From contig UQID01000023.1 of the NCBI GenBank assembly GCA_900541045.1, forward strand, positions 1-42,516: a stretch of 42,516 bases of DNA. Reading direction: 5' to 3'. The position numbers and the translations under genes are program-made. The stretch comes from an uncultured Collinsella sp. (GTDB taxonomy: Bacteria; Actinomycetota; Coriobacteriia; Coriobacteriales; Coriobacteriaceae). Below are positions 30,712-39,129 of the stretch, one piece after another. The notes under the pieces were generated by a model. That model made no database searches and was not told the DNA's origin. It worked only from the letters and a program-made list of their open reading frames with translations. Each line of letters opens with the position of its first letter. Within the stretch, counting starts at the first letter, position 1.

Positions 30712-30729
30712 CGTTAAAGCGTTTTAACG
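30712..30729 (+). promoter_or_regulatory. Palindromic operator candidate upstream of gap
   Basis: CGTTAAA (30712-30718) and TTTAACG (30723-30729) form a perfect 7-bp inverted repeat with a GCGT centre, typical of a dimeric regulator site. A third half-site TTTAACG lies at 30669-30675. It lies about 30 bases upstream of the gap -35 element. No regulator is encoded next to it. Confidence 0.45.
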
Positions 30730-30759
30730 CAAATTTGATTTTCAATTTCGAGCATTCTC

Positions 30760-30789
30760 GTGAAATTCAAGTCAAAAAAAAGGTATATT
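30760..30789 (+). promoter_or_regulatory. Candidate gap promoter
   Basis: TATATT (30784-30789) fits both TATAAT and the actinobacterial TAnnnT. GTGAAA (30760-30765) lies 18 bases upstream and matches TTGACA at four of six positions. A run of eight A residues lies in the spacer. The leader would be about 65 nt, ending in AAAGGAG before the gap ATG. Confidence 0.5.
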
Positions 30790-30861
30790 AGGCGAGTGGT
30801 TAGTTTGTGGGCCTCAACGGCGGGCGCTGTAGCTTGCGGGGGCCTTACGAAAGGAGACACA

Positions 30862-31887
30862 ATGGCAGTAAAGGTTGCTATTAACGGCTTCGGTCGCATC
30901 GGTCGTCTGGCCTTCCGTCAGATGTTCGGTCATGAGGGCTCCGAGATCGTCGCTATCAACGACCTCACCTCTCCCGATATGCTCGCTTACCTGCTGAAGT
31001 ACGACTCCACGCAGGGCAACTATGCTCGCGATCACGAGGTCGTCGCTGGTGAGGATTCCATCACCGTTGACGGCAAGGAGATCAAGATCTACAAGGAGGC
31101 CGACGCCAACAACCTGCCTTGGGGCGACCTCGACGTCGACGTCGTTCTCGAGTGCACCGGCTTCTACACCAGCAAGGCTAAGGCTCAGGCCCACATCAAC
31201 GCTGGCGCCAAGAAGGTCGTCATCTCCGCTCCGGCCGGCAGCGATCTGCCCACCATCGTGTACAACGTCAACCATGAGACGCTGACCGCTGAGGACAACA
31301 TCATCTCCGCTGCTTCCTGCACCACCAACTGCCTCGCCCCGATGGCCAAGGGTCTGAACGACTTCGCTCCCATCGTGTCCGGCATCATGACCACCATTCA
31401 CGCCTGGACTGGCGACCAGATGCCGCTCGACGGCCCGCAGCGCAAGGGCAACAAGCGTCGTAGCCGCGCCTGCGCCGTTAACATCGTCCCCAACACCACC
31501 GGTGCTGCCAAGGCTATCGGCCTGGTTCTCCCCGAGCTCAACGGTAAGCTCATCGGTGCCGCCCAGCGCGTCCCGACGCCGACCGGCTCCATCACCAACC
31601 TCTACGCTGTCGTTGACAAGAAGGTCACCGTCGACGAGGTCAACGCCGCTATGAAGGCCTACGCTGCCACCATCTCCGAGACCTTCGGTTACAACGAGGA
31701 CGACATCGTCTCCACCGATATCATCGGCGAGACCCACGGCTCCATCTTCGACGCCACTCAGACCATGTGCTCTGACCTCGGCAACGGCCAGACCCTCGTT
31801 CAGGTCACCTCTTGGTACGACAACGAGAACTCCTACACCTCTCAGATGGTCCGCACCATCAAGTACTTCGAGAAGTTCGTTGCTTAA
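30862..31887 (+). CDS. gap: Glyceraldehyde-3-phosphate dehydrogenase, type I
   Basis: GAPDH oxidises glyceraldehyde-3-phosphate to 1,3-bisphosphoglycerate with NAD. The 341-residue protein starts VKVAINGFGRIGRLAFRQM (NAD-binding, residues 4-21), has AIND with Asp34 favouring NAD over NADP, and the catalytic Cys153 in SAASCTTNCLAP, plus WTGDQMPLDGPQRKGNKRRSRACAVNIVPNTTGAAKA. GAAAGGAG precedes ATG 30862; the frame is open upstream but has no better start. The strong codon bias points to high expression. It is followed by a terminator-like hairpin and then pgk, so much of the message may be monocistronic. Confidence 0.98.
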   Translation: MAVKVAINGFGRIGRLAFRQMFGHEGSEIVAINDLTSPDMLAYLLKYDSTQGNYARDHEVVAGEDSITVDGKEIKIYKEADANNLPWGDLDVDVVLECTGFYTSKAKAQAHINAGAKKVVISAPAGSDLPTIVYNVNHETLTAEDNIISAASCTTNCLAPMAKGLNDFAPIVSGIMTTIHAWTGDQMPLDGPQRKGNKRRSRACAVNIVPNTTGAAKAIGLVLPELNGKLIGAAQRVPTPTGSITNLYAVVDKKVTVDEVNAAMKAYAATISETFGYNEDDIVSTDIIGETHGSIFDATQTMCSDLGNGQTLVQVTSWYDNENSYTSQMVRTIKYFEKFVA

Positions 31888-31926
31888 TTTAGCTTTTAGC
31901 GAATAGCTCGTTGAGCGTCTAAAGAA

Positions 31927-31971
31927 GGGCGCGGCCTCATAGGGCTTACACCCTAGGGTCGCGCCCTTTTT
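31927..31971 (+). terminator. Terminator between gap and pgk
   Basis: GGGCGCGGCC (31927-31936) and GGTCGCGCCC (31957-31966) form a 10-bp stem with one mismatch, continued by TAGGG/CCCTA around a CTTACA loop, then TTTTTA. I see no clear promoter between it and pgk, so pgk probably depends on read-through; a second 7-bp hairpin (GTCTGCC/GGCAGAC, 31982-32004) follows. Confidence 0.8.
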
Positions 31972-32027
31972 ATAGGAAATCGTCTGCCGTAATGGGAGGC
32001 AGACACGTACGAAAGGTAGAAGCAAAC

Positions 32028-33218
32028 ATGGCCTTTACCAAGAAGACCGTCCGCGACATCGATGTCGACGGCAAGCGCGTTCTCGTCCGCGTTGACTTCA
32101 ACGTGCCTATCAAGGATGGCGTCGTTGGCGACACCACCCGCATCAAGGCAGCCCTGCCCACTATCAACTATCTCGTTGAGCACAACGCTCGCGTCATCCT
32201 CATGAGCCACCTCGGCCGTCCCGAGGGTACTGGCTTCCAGCCCGAGCTCTCCCTCGAGCCTGTCGCCAAGAAGCTCGTCGAGCTCTCTGGCCTTGACGTT
32301 GCTTTTGTTGCTGACACGTATGGTGAGAAGGCCGCCGAGGCCGTTGCCGCCGTCGAGCCGGGCAAGGTCCTCGTTCTCGAGAACGTCCGTTTCGACAAGC
32401 GTGAGAAGAAGAACGATCCCGAGATCGCCAAGAAGCTCGCTTCCTATGGTGACGTCTTCGTTCTCGATGCCTTCGGCACCGCCCACCGCGCCCAGGGTTC
32501 CGTCGTGGGCCCCGCCGCTTACCTGCCTGCCGTCGCTGGCTTCCTGCTCGAGAAGGAGGTCGACACGCTGACCGGCATCTTCGCCGAGCCCGAGCGCCCC
32601 TTCGTCGCTATCGTCGGCGGTTCCAAGGTTTCCTCCAAGATCGGCGTTCTCGATCACCTCATCGACTCTGCTGACACCCTGATCATCGGTGGCGGCATGG
32701 CCTACACCTTCTTCCTGGCTCAGGGCCTGTCCGTCGGTCAGTCCCTCAAGGAAGAGGACTGGGTCGAGCGCGCCGGCGAGATGCTCAAGAAGGCCGAGGA
32801 GAAGGGCGTCAAGATCCTGCTCCCCATCGACAACCGCGTTGCTGATCACTTTGGCGAGGACGCTGTCCCCGAGGTTGTCGCTTCCGACGCTATCCCCGAC
32901 GACCGTGAGGGTATGGACATCGGCCCCAAGACCGAGGAGCTCTACGCCGAGGCTGTCAAGGGTGCCAAGACCGTGTTCTGGAATGGCCCCATGGGCGTCT
33001 TCGAGTTCGATAACTTCGCTCACGGCACCCAGGCTATCGCCGAGGCTGTCGCCGAGGCTGATTGCACCTCGATCATCGGTGGTGGCGACTCTGTCGCAGC
33101 CGTCAACAAGTTCAACCTGGCCGACAAGATGAGCTGGATCTCTACCGGTGGTGGCGCTTCCATGGAGCTCGTCGAGGGTAAGGCCCTGCCCGGAGTGGAG
33201 GCGCTTCTCGATGCCTAA
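32028..33218 (+). CDS. pgk: Phosphoglycerate kinase
   Basis: PGK makes ATP from 1,3-bisphosphoglycerate in glycolysis. The 396-residue protein is full length, with the N-terminal substrate-binding motif KRVLVRVDFNVPIKDG, SHLGRPEG (basic patch), ENVRF, DAFGTAHRAQGSVVG, VGGSKVSSKIGVLDHL, and the C-terminal nucleotide-binding WNGPMGVFE and ISTGGGASMELVEGKALPGVEAL. ATG 32028 has AAAGG upstream. Its stop overlaps the tpiA start by 8 bases. It is expressed with tpiA and gpmI as one block that ends at 35598. Confidence 0.98.
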   Translation: MAFTKKTVRDIDVDGKRVLVRVDFNVPIKDGVVGDTTRIKAALPTINYLVEHNARVILMSHLGRPEGTGFQPELSLEPVAKKLVELSGLDVAFVADTYGEKAAEAVAAVEPGKVLVLENVRFDKREKKNDPEIAKKLASYGDVFVLDAFGTAHRAQGSVVGPAAYLPAVAGFLLEKEVDTLTGIFAEPERPFVAIVGGSKVSSKIGVLDHLIDSADTLIIGGGMAYTFFLAQGLSVGQSLKEEDWVERAGEMLKKAEEKGVKILLPIDNRVADHFGEDAVPEVVASDAIPDDREGMDIGPKTEELYAEAVKGAKTVFWNGPMGVFEFDNFAHGTQAIAEAVAEADCTSIIGGGDSVAAVNKFNLADKMSWISTGGGASMELVEGKALPGVEALLDA

Positions 33219-33978
33219 TCGCACCCTTCTTATTGCTGGTAACTGGAAGATGAACAACGACGTCGCCGAGGCCGCCAAGCTCGCCGACGAGCTGGCTCAG
33301 GCTCTGCCCGAGGTTCCGGCTGGCGTCGAGGTGCTCGTCTGCCCTCCGACCATCGACATCACCACGGTTCATGACCGTATTCAGGCTGCCCCCATCGCCC
33401 TCGGTGCACAGAACGTGTACTGGGAGGCCAAGGGTGCCTTCACCGGTGAGTCTTCTTGCGACATGCTCAAGTCCGCTGGCTGCACCTACTGCATCATCGG
33501 TCACTCCGAGCGTCGTGATTACTTCCACGAGACCGACGAGGATCAGAACAAGAAGGCCAAGGCCCTCGTTGCCGCCGGACTTGTTCCCGTCTTCTGCTGC
33601 GGTGAGTCCCTTGAGGTCCGCGAGGCCGGCACCTATGTCGAGCACGTCGTGAACCAGGTCAAGGCTGGTCTTGCTGGTCTTGAGATCACCTGCCCCAAGC
33701 AGGTCGTCGTCGCCTACGAGCCCATTTGGGCCATCGGCACCGGCAAGACCGCTACCGCCGAGGACGCTCAGGAGGTCTGCGGCGCTATCCGTGAGACCCT
33801 CAAGGAGATGTTCGGCGAGGAGCTCGCCAACGGCATCCGCGTTCTCTACGGCGGTTCCGCTAAGCCCGGCAACATTGCTGAGCTCGTCGCCAAGCCCGAC
33901 GTTGACGGCGCCCTCGTGGGCGGCGCTTCGCTCAAGGCTGCCGACTTTGCCTCTATGGTCGTCAAGGCAGGCGAGTAG
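33211..33978 (+). CDS. tpiA: Triose-phosphate isomerase
   Basis: TIM interconverts dihydroxyacetone phosphate and glyceraldehyde-3-phosphate. The 255-residue product has Lys13 in AGNWKMN, His98 in IIGHSERR, the catalytic Glu170 in VAYEPIWAIGTGKTAT (loop 6 follows), and the phosphate-binding VLYGGSAKPGN. ATG 33211 lies within the last codons of pgk in another frame, with GGAG-type sequence upstream, giving translational coupling. The frame also extends upstream into pgk, but that segment is not protein-like. It ends 5 bases before gpmI. Confidence 0.98.
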   Translation: MPNRTLLIAGNWKMNNDVAEAAKLADELAQALPEVPAGVEVLVCPPTIDITTVHDRIQAAPIALGAQNVYWEAKGAFTGESSCDMLKSAGCTYCIIGHSERRDYFHETDEDQNKKAKALVAAGLVPVFCCGESLEVREAGTYVEHVVNQVKAGLAGLEITCPKQVVVAYEPIWAIGTGKTATAEDAQEVCGAIRETLKEMFGEELANGIRVLYGGSAKPGNIAELVAKPDVDGALVGGASLKAADFASMVVKAGE

Positions 33979-33983
33979 GACAT

Positions 33984-35537
33984 ATGGCACAGCGTCATCT
34001 TCCTGCACTCCTGATCATCATGGATGGTTGCGGCCTTGCTCCGGCCGATGGCGAGAACGCCGTCGCCGCCGCCAAGACGCCCTTCCTTGATAGCCTGTAC
34101 GAGAAGTACCCCCACACCACGCTCGGTGCTTCGGGCGAGGACGTGGGCCTTCCCGATGGCCAGATGGGCAACTCCGAGGTGGGTCACCTCAACATCGGTG
34201 CCGGCCGCATCGTGTTCCAGGAGCTTTCGCGCATCAACAATGCCATCAAGGACGGCTCCATCGCCAAGAACGAGGTTTTCGTTAAGGCTATGGACGATGT
34301 CAAGGCTGACGGCAAGACCCTTCATCTCATGGGCCTTATGAGCCCTGGCGGTGTTCATTCTCATATGAGCCACGTCGAGGCTCTGGTCAAGATGGCTGCC
34401 GAGCACGGTGTCAAGACCGTTCGCGTCCACGCCTTCATGGATGGTCGCGATGTTGACCCGCAGTCCGGTGCCGGTTACATGAGTGAGTTCTGCGCCTTCC
34501 TGGCTAAGATCTCCGAGGAGACCGGTTGCGACGCTCGCGTTGCCACCGTCTCGGGCCGTTATTGGGCCATGGACCGCGACAACCGTTGGGAGCGCATCCA
34601 GCGCGCCTACGACGTCATGGTCAACGCATCCGATGCCGATACCGACCCTGTTGCCGGTATCAAGGCCTACTACGAGAAGGATCCGCGCGGCGACGAGTTC
34701 GTCGAGCCCTTCGCTGCCCACAATGAGGGCATCCACGAGAGCGACGCGGCCATCTTCTTCAACTTCCGTCCCGACCGCGCTCGTCAGATGACTCGCGTGT
34801 TCACGGACAAGGAGTTCGACGGCTTTGAGCGCGAGCAGATCAAGCTTTCGCACTTTGTGACGATGACCGAGTACGACCCGACGTTTGACGTCGAGGTCGC
34901 CTTCCCCAAGACGTTCCCCGAGAACGTCCTGGCCGACGTTATCGCCGCCAATGGCCTGAAGCAGCTGCACACCGCCGAGACCGAGAAGTACGCCCACGTG
35001 ACGTTCTTCCTCAACGGCGGCATCGAGGAGCCCAAGGAGGGCGAGGAGCGCGTGCTCGTCGCTTCTCCCAAGGTCGCTACCTACGACCTGCAACCTGAGA
35101 TGAGCGCTCCCGAGGTTACCGAGAAGCTTGTCGCTGCCATCAACGAGGATCGCGCTGATTTCTACATCGTGAACTTCGCAAACTGCGACATGGTTGGTCA
35201 CACCGGTGTCTTCGACGCTGCCGTTAAGGCCGTCGAGGCTGTTGACGATGCCCTGTCCAAGGTTGTCCCGGCGATTCTCGCTAAGGGCGGCTTTGCGCTG
35301 ATTACCGCCGATCACGGCAACGCCGATCACATGTTTGACGTTGCTTCCGACGGTTCCAAGCATCCGTTCACGGCTCACACCACCAACCGCGTGCCGTTCA
35401 TCATCGTTGATGAGAAGGCACAGCTCACCGGTATCGAGGACGGCCGTCTTTCCGATATCGCTCCGACCATGCTCACCATGGCTGGTATTGAGCCTTCCGC
35501 CGAGATGACGGGTCGCGTACTCGCCACCGAGGCCTAA
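33984..35537 (+). CDS. gpmI: 2,3-bisphosphoglycerate-independent phosphoglycerate mutase
   Basis: This manganese-dependent enzyme interconverts 3- and 2-phosphoglycerate through a phosphoserine. The 517-residue protein has the metal ligand Asp14 in IIMDGCGL, the nucleophile Ser64 in GQMGNSEVGHLNIGAGR, HAFMDGRDVDP, GRYWAMDRDNRWER, NFRPDRARQM, and the second metal site VNFANCDMVGHTGVF and ITADHGNADHMFD. It begins 5 bases after tpiA. The position between tpiA and secG differs from the common actinobacterial order, in which secG directly follows tpiA. Confidence 0.98.
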   Translation: MAQRHLPALLIIMDGCGLAPADGENAVAAAKTPFLDSLYEKYPHTTLGASGEDVGLPDGQMGNSEVGHLNIGAGRIVFQELSRINNAIKDGSIAKNEVFVKAMDDVKADGKTLHLMGLMSPGGVHSHMSHVEALVKMAAEHGVKTVRVHAFMDGRDVDPQSGAGYMSEFCAFLAKISEETGCDARVATVSGRYWAMDRDNRWERIQRAYDVMVNASDADTDPVAGIKAYYEKDPRGDEFVEPFAAHNEGIHESDAAIFFNFRPDRARQMTRVFTDKEFDGFEREQIKLSHFVTMTEYDPTFDVEVAFPKTFPENVLADVIAANGLKQLHTAETEKYAHVTFFLNGGIEEPKEGEERVLVASPKVATYDLQPEMSAPEVTEKLVAAINEDRADFYIVNFANCDMVGHTGVFDAAVKAVEAVDDALSKVVPAILAKGGFALITADHGNADHMFDVASDGSKHPFTAHTTNRVPFIIVDEKAQLTGIEDGRLSDIAPTMLTMAGIEPSAEMTGRVLATEA

Positions 35538-35564
35538 TAGAAAACAAATACCGTTTTCTAGTAA

Positions 35565-35598
35565 GGGGGTTGTCCACAACCGGACAACCCTCTTTTTT
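35565..35598 (+). terminator. Terminator after gpmI
   Basis: GGGGGTTGTCC (35565-35575) pairs with GGACAACCCTC (35582-35592), 11 bp with one G-U, around an ACAACC loop, followed by six T residues. It ends the pgk-tpiA-gpmI message. Confidence 0.92.
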
Positions 35599-35695
35599 GC
35601 GCTATTTCTACCTCGTCACCAAATGGCTGATGGGGGAGTGCTGGGGGTTGTGGTACAGTACTGGAGTTTGAATTGTTCTATTAAGGAGCTTATCT

Positions 35696-35950
35696 ATGGG
35701 TCCGTTCCAGATTCTTCTGTTTGTCGTTTGGGCTGTCTCTGCCGTGGCGCTGACGATTCTCGTCCTGATGCATTCCGGTAAGGGCACCGGCGTTTCGGAT
35801 ATGATCGCTAGCTCGCTGTATAACTCCAGCTCTGCCACGGGCGTCATGGAGCAGAACCTCGATCGCCTGACGGTAATTATGGCCGTCGTTTTTGCCGTGT
35901 GTGTCGTCCTGTGCATGTTCTTCTTCCCGCAGGGTATCGTCGGCTACTAA
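35696..35950 (+). CDS. secG: Preprotein translocase subunit SecG
   Basis: SecG is the small third subunit of the SecYEG membrane channel. The 84-residue protein has two hydrophobic segments (about 3-24 and 57-78) joined by the family's loop VLMHSGKGTGVSDM, the conserved H/Q-SGKG...D motif in which GLS or GVSD follows. GGAG precedes ATG 35696. TACAGT at 35654-35659 is a possible -10, so the gene probably has its own promoter after the gpmI terminator. It is followed by its own terminator. Confidence 0.93.
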   Translation: MGPFQILLFVVWAVSAVALTILVLMHSGKGTGVSDMIASSLYNSSSATGVMEQNLDRLTVIMAVVFAVCVVLCMFFFPQGIVGY

Positions 35951-35972
35951 GCACGAGCCACATAAATACTTG

Positions 35973-36006
35973 AAAAGGGTTCTGCAAGTGCGGGACCCTT
36001 TTTGTT
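35973..36006 (+). terminator. Terminator after secG
   Basis: AAAAGGGTTC (35973-35982) pairs with GGACCCTTTT (35993-36002), 10 bp with one G-U, with a 10-base loop, and runs into more T residues. It lies 22 bases after the secG stop. Confidence 0.88.
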
Positions 36007-36071
36007 TACATATTTGTAACAGAGCCAAAATATCCCCACATACTTCGCCCAACTAAAGAAATTCTCGACCG

Positions 36072-36105
36072 TTGACGGGAATTAGCCCCAAATCGTGTAT
36101 AAAAT
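36072..36105 (+). promoter_or_regulatory. Candidate promoter of the opp operon
   Basis: TTGACG (36072-36077) is followed by a TGTATAAAAT stretch (36096-36105); the spacer is 18 bases if TGTATA is the -10, or 20 if TATAAA is used. It lies about 140 bases upstream of the binding-protein gene. The remaining leader shows no strong hairpin. Confidence 0.45.
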
Positions 36106-36244
36106 GCGCTAATGTATTGCGAAACGTTGGTTCGTTGTGCATATCCAGCCATAGCAACGGGCGGCGTTTTGATGGTTCGGATCGGATTGTCTCGACATGT
36201 GTCCGACTGAACATTTCTTTGTCCTATCTCATAAGGAGGATGGC

Positions 36245-37921
36245 ATGGCTGATTCTATGTTCCACCAGCCCGTTATGGGTCGTCGCGCCTTTGTCGGCGG
36301 TACCCTTGCTGCGAGCTCCATGGCTTTTCTTGCCGCATGCGGCAAGAAGGGCGGCGACGCTTCCGGTTCTGAGTCCGGTTCGAAGCTGAACTTCTACATC
36401 AACAACCCGGTCTGCATCGACCCCTACAATGTCCAGGAGGACCAGGGCACTCAGGTCGAGTACCAGCTCTTTGATGCTCTGACCTCTTATGACGCCGAGA
36501 AGGGCGAGATCGTTCCGCTGGCTTGCGAGTCCTTCGAGGCCAACGACGACGCCACCGAGTTCACCTTCAAGATCAAGAAGGCCAAGTTCCACAACGGTGA
36601 CGACGTTACCTCCAAGTCCTTCAAGCTCGGTTGGGAGCGTCTGGTCAACACCAAGTCGGCTGTCGCTACCGAGTACGGCCCTTCCGAGGTCTCCTATCAC
36701 CTCTCCATGGTCGAGGGCTATGACGATCTGCTTGCCGGTAACGCTACCGAGCTCAGCGGTGTTACCTGCCCCGACGATGAGACCCTCGTCGTCAAGCTGG
36801 CTTCCGCTTACGCCGACTTCCCCTTCGTCGCCTCTCACCCGGCTCTGGCCCCGGTTCCCGAGTGCGCCGAGTCCGATGTCAAGAGCTTCTACCTCGCCCC
36901 GGTCGGTAACGGCCCGTTCATGATGGACGGCAAGTGGGAGGATGGCCAGGAGATCAACGTCAAGAAGTTCGACGATTACTATGGCGACAAGGCCAAGATC
37001 GATGGCATCCACTTCCAGGTCATCAAGGACATGGAGACCGCCTACAAGGAGTTCCAGGCCGGTAACCTCGATGTCTGCGACGTTCCCGTCGCTCAGATCG
37101 ACGCCGCCAAGAAGGATCGCGGCGTGTCCAAGGACGGCTACACCATGGGTGACGGCGAGCGCATGCTGCTCGGCGCCGAGCCTTCCACGTACTATCTGAC
37201 CTGCAACACCACGGCCGAGCCGTTCAGCAACGCCGACCTGCGCAGGGGTATCTCCCTGGCCATCAACCGTGAGGCCATCTGCAAGACCATCTTCAAGGGT
37301 ACCCGTACTCCTGCCGACGGCATTGTTCCTCCGGGCATCGATGGCTACAAGGAGGGCGCATGGGAGTTCTGCGCCTACGATGTCGACAAGGCTAACGAGT
37401 ACCTCGACAAGGTTGCTCCCGCTGGCGCTAACGGGGATCGTGGCATTAGCGTGACCCTGTCCTACAACCAGGACGGCGGTCACAAGGAGATCATGGAGTC
37501 CATCATCGGTGACCTCGCCAAGGTTGGCGTTACCGCTGTCTCCGATACCCCTGAGTGGTCTGCCCTGCTCGAGCAGTATCAGAACTTTAACTATCAGTTC
37601 GGTCGTCTGGGTTGGATTGCCGACTACCCGATCATGGACAACTTCCTGTATCCGCTGTTCCACTCCGACTCCCTCGGTGGCGACAACCGCTCCGGTTACA
37701 ACAACCCCGAGTTCGACGCCAAGGTCGACGAGGCTCGTACTATTGTTGACGACGAGGAGCGCGTCGCTAAGATGCAGGAGGCCGACGCAATGGTCGCTGC
37801 CGACTGCCCGGTCATCCCGATTATGTTCTACACGCACACCATCGCCGGCTCCGATCGCATTAAGCACCTCTATGTCGATCCGCAGAAGCACGCCGATCTG
37901 GGTACCGCTGAGCTCGCCTAA
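36245..37921 (+). CDS. oppA: Oligopeptide ABC transporter substrate-binding lipoprotein
   Basis: The peptide-capturing lipoprotein of an Opp-type importer (SBP_bac_5 family). Its N-terminus has MGRRAFVGG (twin arginine), a hydrophobic run and the lipobox FLAAC with lipidation at Cys32, then a Gly/Ser-rich linker. The mature sequence has LNFYINNPVCIDPYNVQEDQGTQVEYQLFDAL, KKAKFHNGDDVTSKSFKLGWERLVNT (the OppA-type signature), PVGNGPFMMDGKW and the C-terminal RLGWIADYPIMDNFLYPLF. The 558-residue length is typical of OppA. ATAAGGAGG precedes ATG 36245. Four transporter genes follow in the same direction after a hairpin. Peptides are the likely ligand; the exact specificity is unknown. Confidence 0.88.
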   Translation: MADSMFHQPVMGRRAFVGGTLAASSMAFLAACGKKGGDASGSESGSKLNFYINNPVCIDPYNVQEDQGTQVEYQLFDALTSYDAEKGEIVPLACESFEANDDATEFTFKIKKAKFHNGDDVTSKSFKLGWERLVNTKSAVATEYGPSEVSYHLSMVEGYDDLLAGNATELSGVTCPDDETLVVKLASAYADFPFVASHPALAPVPECAESDVKSFYLAPVGNGPFMMDGKWEDGQEINVKKFDDYYGDKAKIDGIHFQVIKDMETAYKEFQAGNLDVCDVPVAQIDAAKKDRGVSKDGYTMGDGERMLLGAEPSTYYLTCNTTAEPFSNADLRRGISLAINREAICKTIFKGTRTPADGIVPPGIDGYKEGAWEFCAYDVDKANEYLDKVAPAGANGDRGISVTLSYNQDGGHKEIMESIIGDLAKVGVTAVSDTPEWSALLEQYQNFNYQFGRLGWIADYPIMDNFLYPLFHSDSLGGDNRSGYNNPEFDAKVDEARTIVDDEERVAKMQEADAMVAADCPVIPIMFYTHTIAGSDRIKHLYVDPQKHADLGTAELA

Positions 37922-38018
37922 GAGTTTGCAGCTTCCGTGAGGGTCAAGTATTTACGTAGACCTCATGGGAAACATACAGTTCTCCCTAACCTGGGGTAAA
38001 CTGGCTGATGGTAATTTT

Positions 38019-38052
38019 GGGATGCCGGTCTGGCGATCGGCATCCCATTTAG
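38019..38052 (+). terminator. Intercistronic hairpin after oppA
   Basis: TGGGATGCCG (38019-38028) and CGGCATCCCA (38039-38048) form a perfect 10-bp stem with a 10-base loop, followed by TTTA. As in the sialic operon, it separates the binding-protein gene from its permeases, which suggests partial termination or mRNA processing to raise binding-protein levels. Confidence 0.65.
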
Positions 38053-38077
38053 GTTAATCCCTAGATAGGGGAGTGGT

Positions 38078-39115
38078 ATGGGTAAGTACATCGTTAAACG
38101 TGTGCTTCAGTTCATCCCGGTGTTTTTGGGCGTTACGCTGATTCTGTTCGCCCTCCAGAATATCGTGCCGGGAGATCCGATCAAGCTGATCGGTGGAGAC
38201 AAGGCTCTGTCCCCCGAGGTGGAGCTTCAGCTTCGCGTCCGCTATCACCTGGTCCAGACGGACGAGGACGGCAACGCGATCCTTGACGAGAACGGCGACC
38301 CCGTTCAAACGTCGCTCGTGGACCGTTACTTGTATTACATGAACGGCCTGCTTCATGGCGATCTGGGCAATTCGTATCAGCGCAAGCTGCCGGTTACGGA
38401 AATCTTTGCCCAGAAGTATCCGTATACGGTCAAACTTGCCGCGTGCGCCATCGTGCTCGAGGCAATTATGGGTATCGGTGCGGGTATCATTTCGGCGGTA
38501 AAGCGTTATTCCTTCTGGGATATTTTGGTAACGCTCACCACGTCGATCCTCGTTGCGGTCCCGGCCTTCTGGCTCGGTATGTTGCTGCAGCTGTTCTTTG
38601 GCGTCATCCTCAAGGACGCCACGGGCGGTGCAATCTCCATGCCGATCTCGGGTGCCGGCGGTTCCAGCTCTCAGTATCAGGATTGGATGCACTATGTGCT
38701 TCCGACCATTACGCTGGCTTCGGTTTCGACCGCTTATGCTGCGCGCATTATGCGCTCGCAGCTGCTTGACGTCATGAACCAGGATTACATCCGTACGGCA
38801 AAGGCCAAGGGTCTCTCCAATCGTGCGATCATCGTCAAGCATGCGCTTAAGAATGCACTCATCCCCGTCGTTACCTATATTGGTGTCGACTTTGGCGGCA
38901 TGCTTTCGGGCGCCATCCTGACCGAGACGGTCTTCAACTGGCCCGGTATCGGCTATGAGGTCTATCGCGCCATTAGCATGCGTGACTGGCCCATCGTTAT
39001 GGGCGGCGTTACGCTCATCGTTGTCGTCGTCATGGTGATCAACCTGCTCGTCGACATTAGCTATGCATTCCTCGACCCGCGCATCCGCCTTGGCGGTCCG
39101 TCGGATAAGGCCTAA
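38078..39115 (+). CDS. oppB: Oligopeptide ABC transporter permease OppB
   Basis: First membrane subunit of the Opp importer. The 345-residue protein starts with IVKRVLQFIPVFLGVTLILFAL, continues with the OppB-type GDPIKLIGGDKALSPEVELQLRVRYHL and YMNGLLHGDLGNSYQRKLPVTEIFAQKYPYT, and has the EAA loop YIRTAKAKGLSNRAIIVKHALKNALIPVVTYIG. It carries an extra charged insertion (QTDEDGNAILDENGDPVQT) in the first external loop, which is why it is longer than the sialic-locus permease. GGGGAG precedes ATG 38078. Confidence 0.9.
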   Translation: MGKYIVKRVLQFIPVFLGVTLILFALQNIVPGDPIKLIGGDKALSPEVELQLRVRYHLVQTDEDGNAILDENGDPVQTSLVDRYLYYMNGLLHGDLGNSYQRKLPVTEIFAQKYPYTVKLAACAIVLEAIMGIGAGIISAVKRYSFWDILVTLTTSILVAVPAFWLGMLLQLFFGVILKDATGGAISMPISGAGGSSSQYQDWMHYVLPTITLASVSTAYAARIMRSQLLDVMNQDYIRTAKAKGLSNRAIIVKHALKNALIPVVTYIGVDFGGMLSGAILTETVFNWPGIGYEVYRAISMRDWPIVMGGVTLIVVVVMVINLLVDISYAFLDPRIRLGGPSDKA

Positions 39116-39129
39116 GGGAGGTACGTCTC

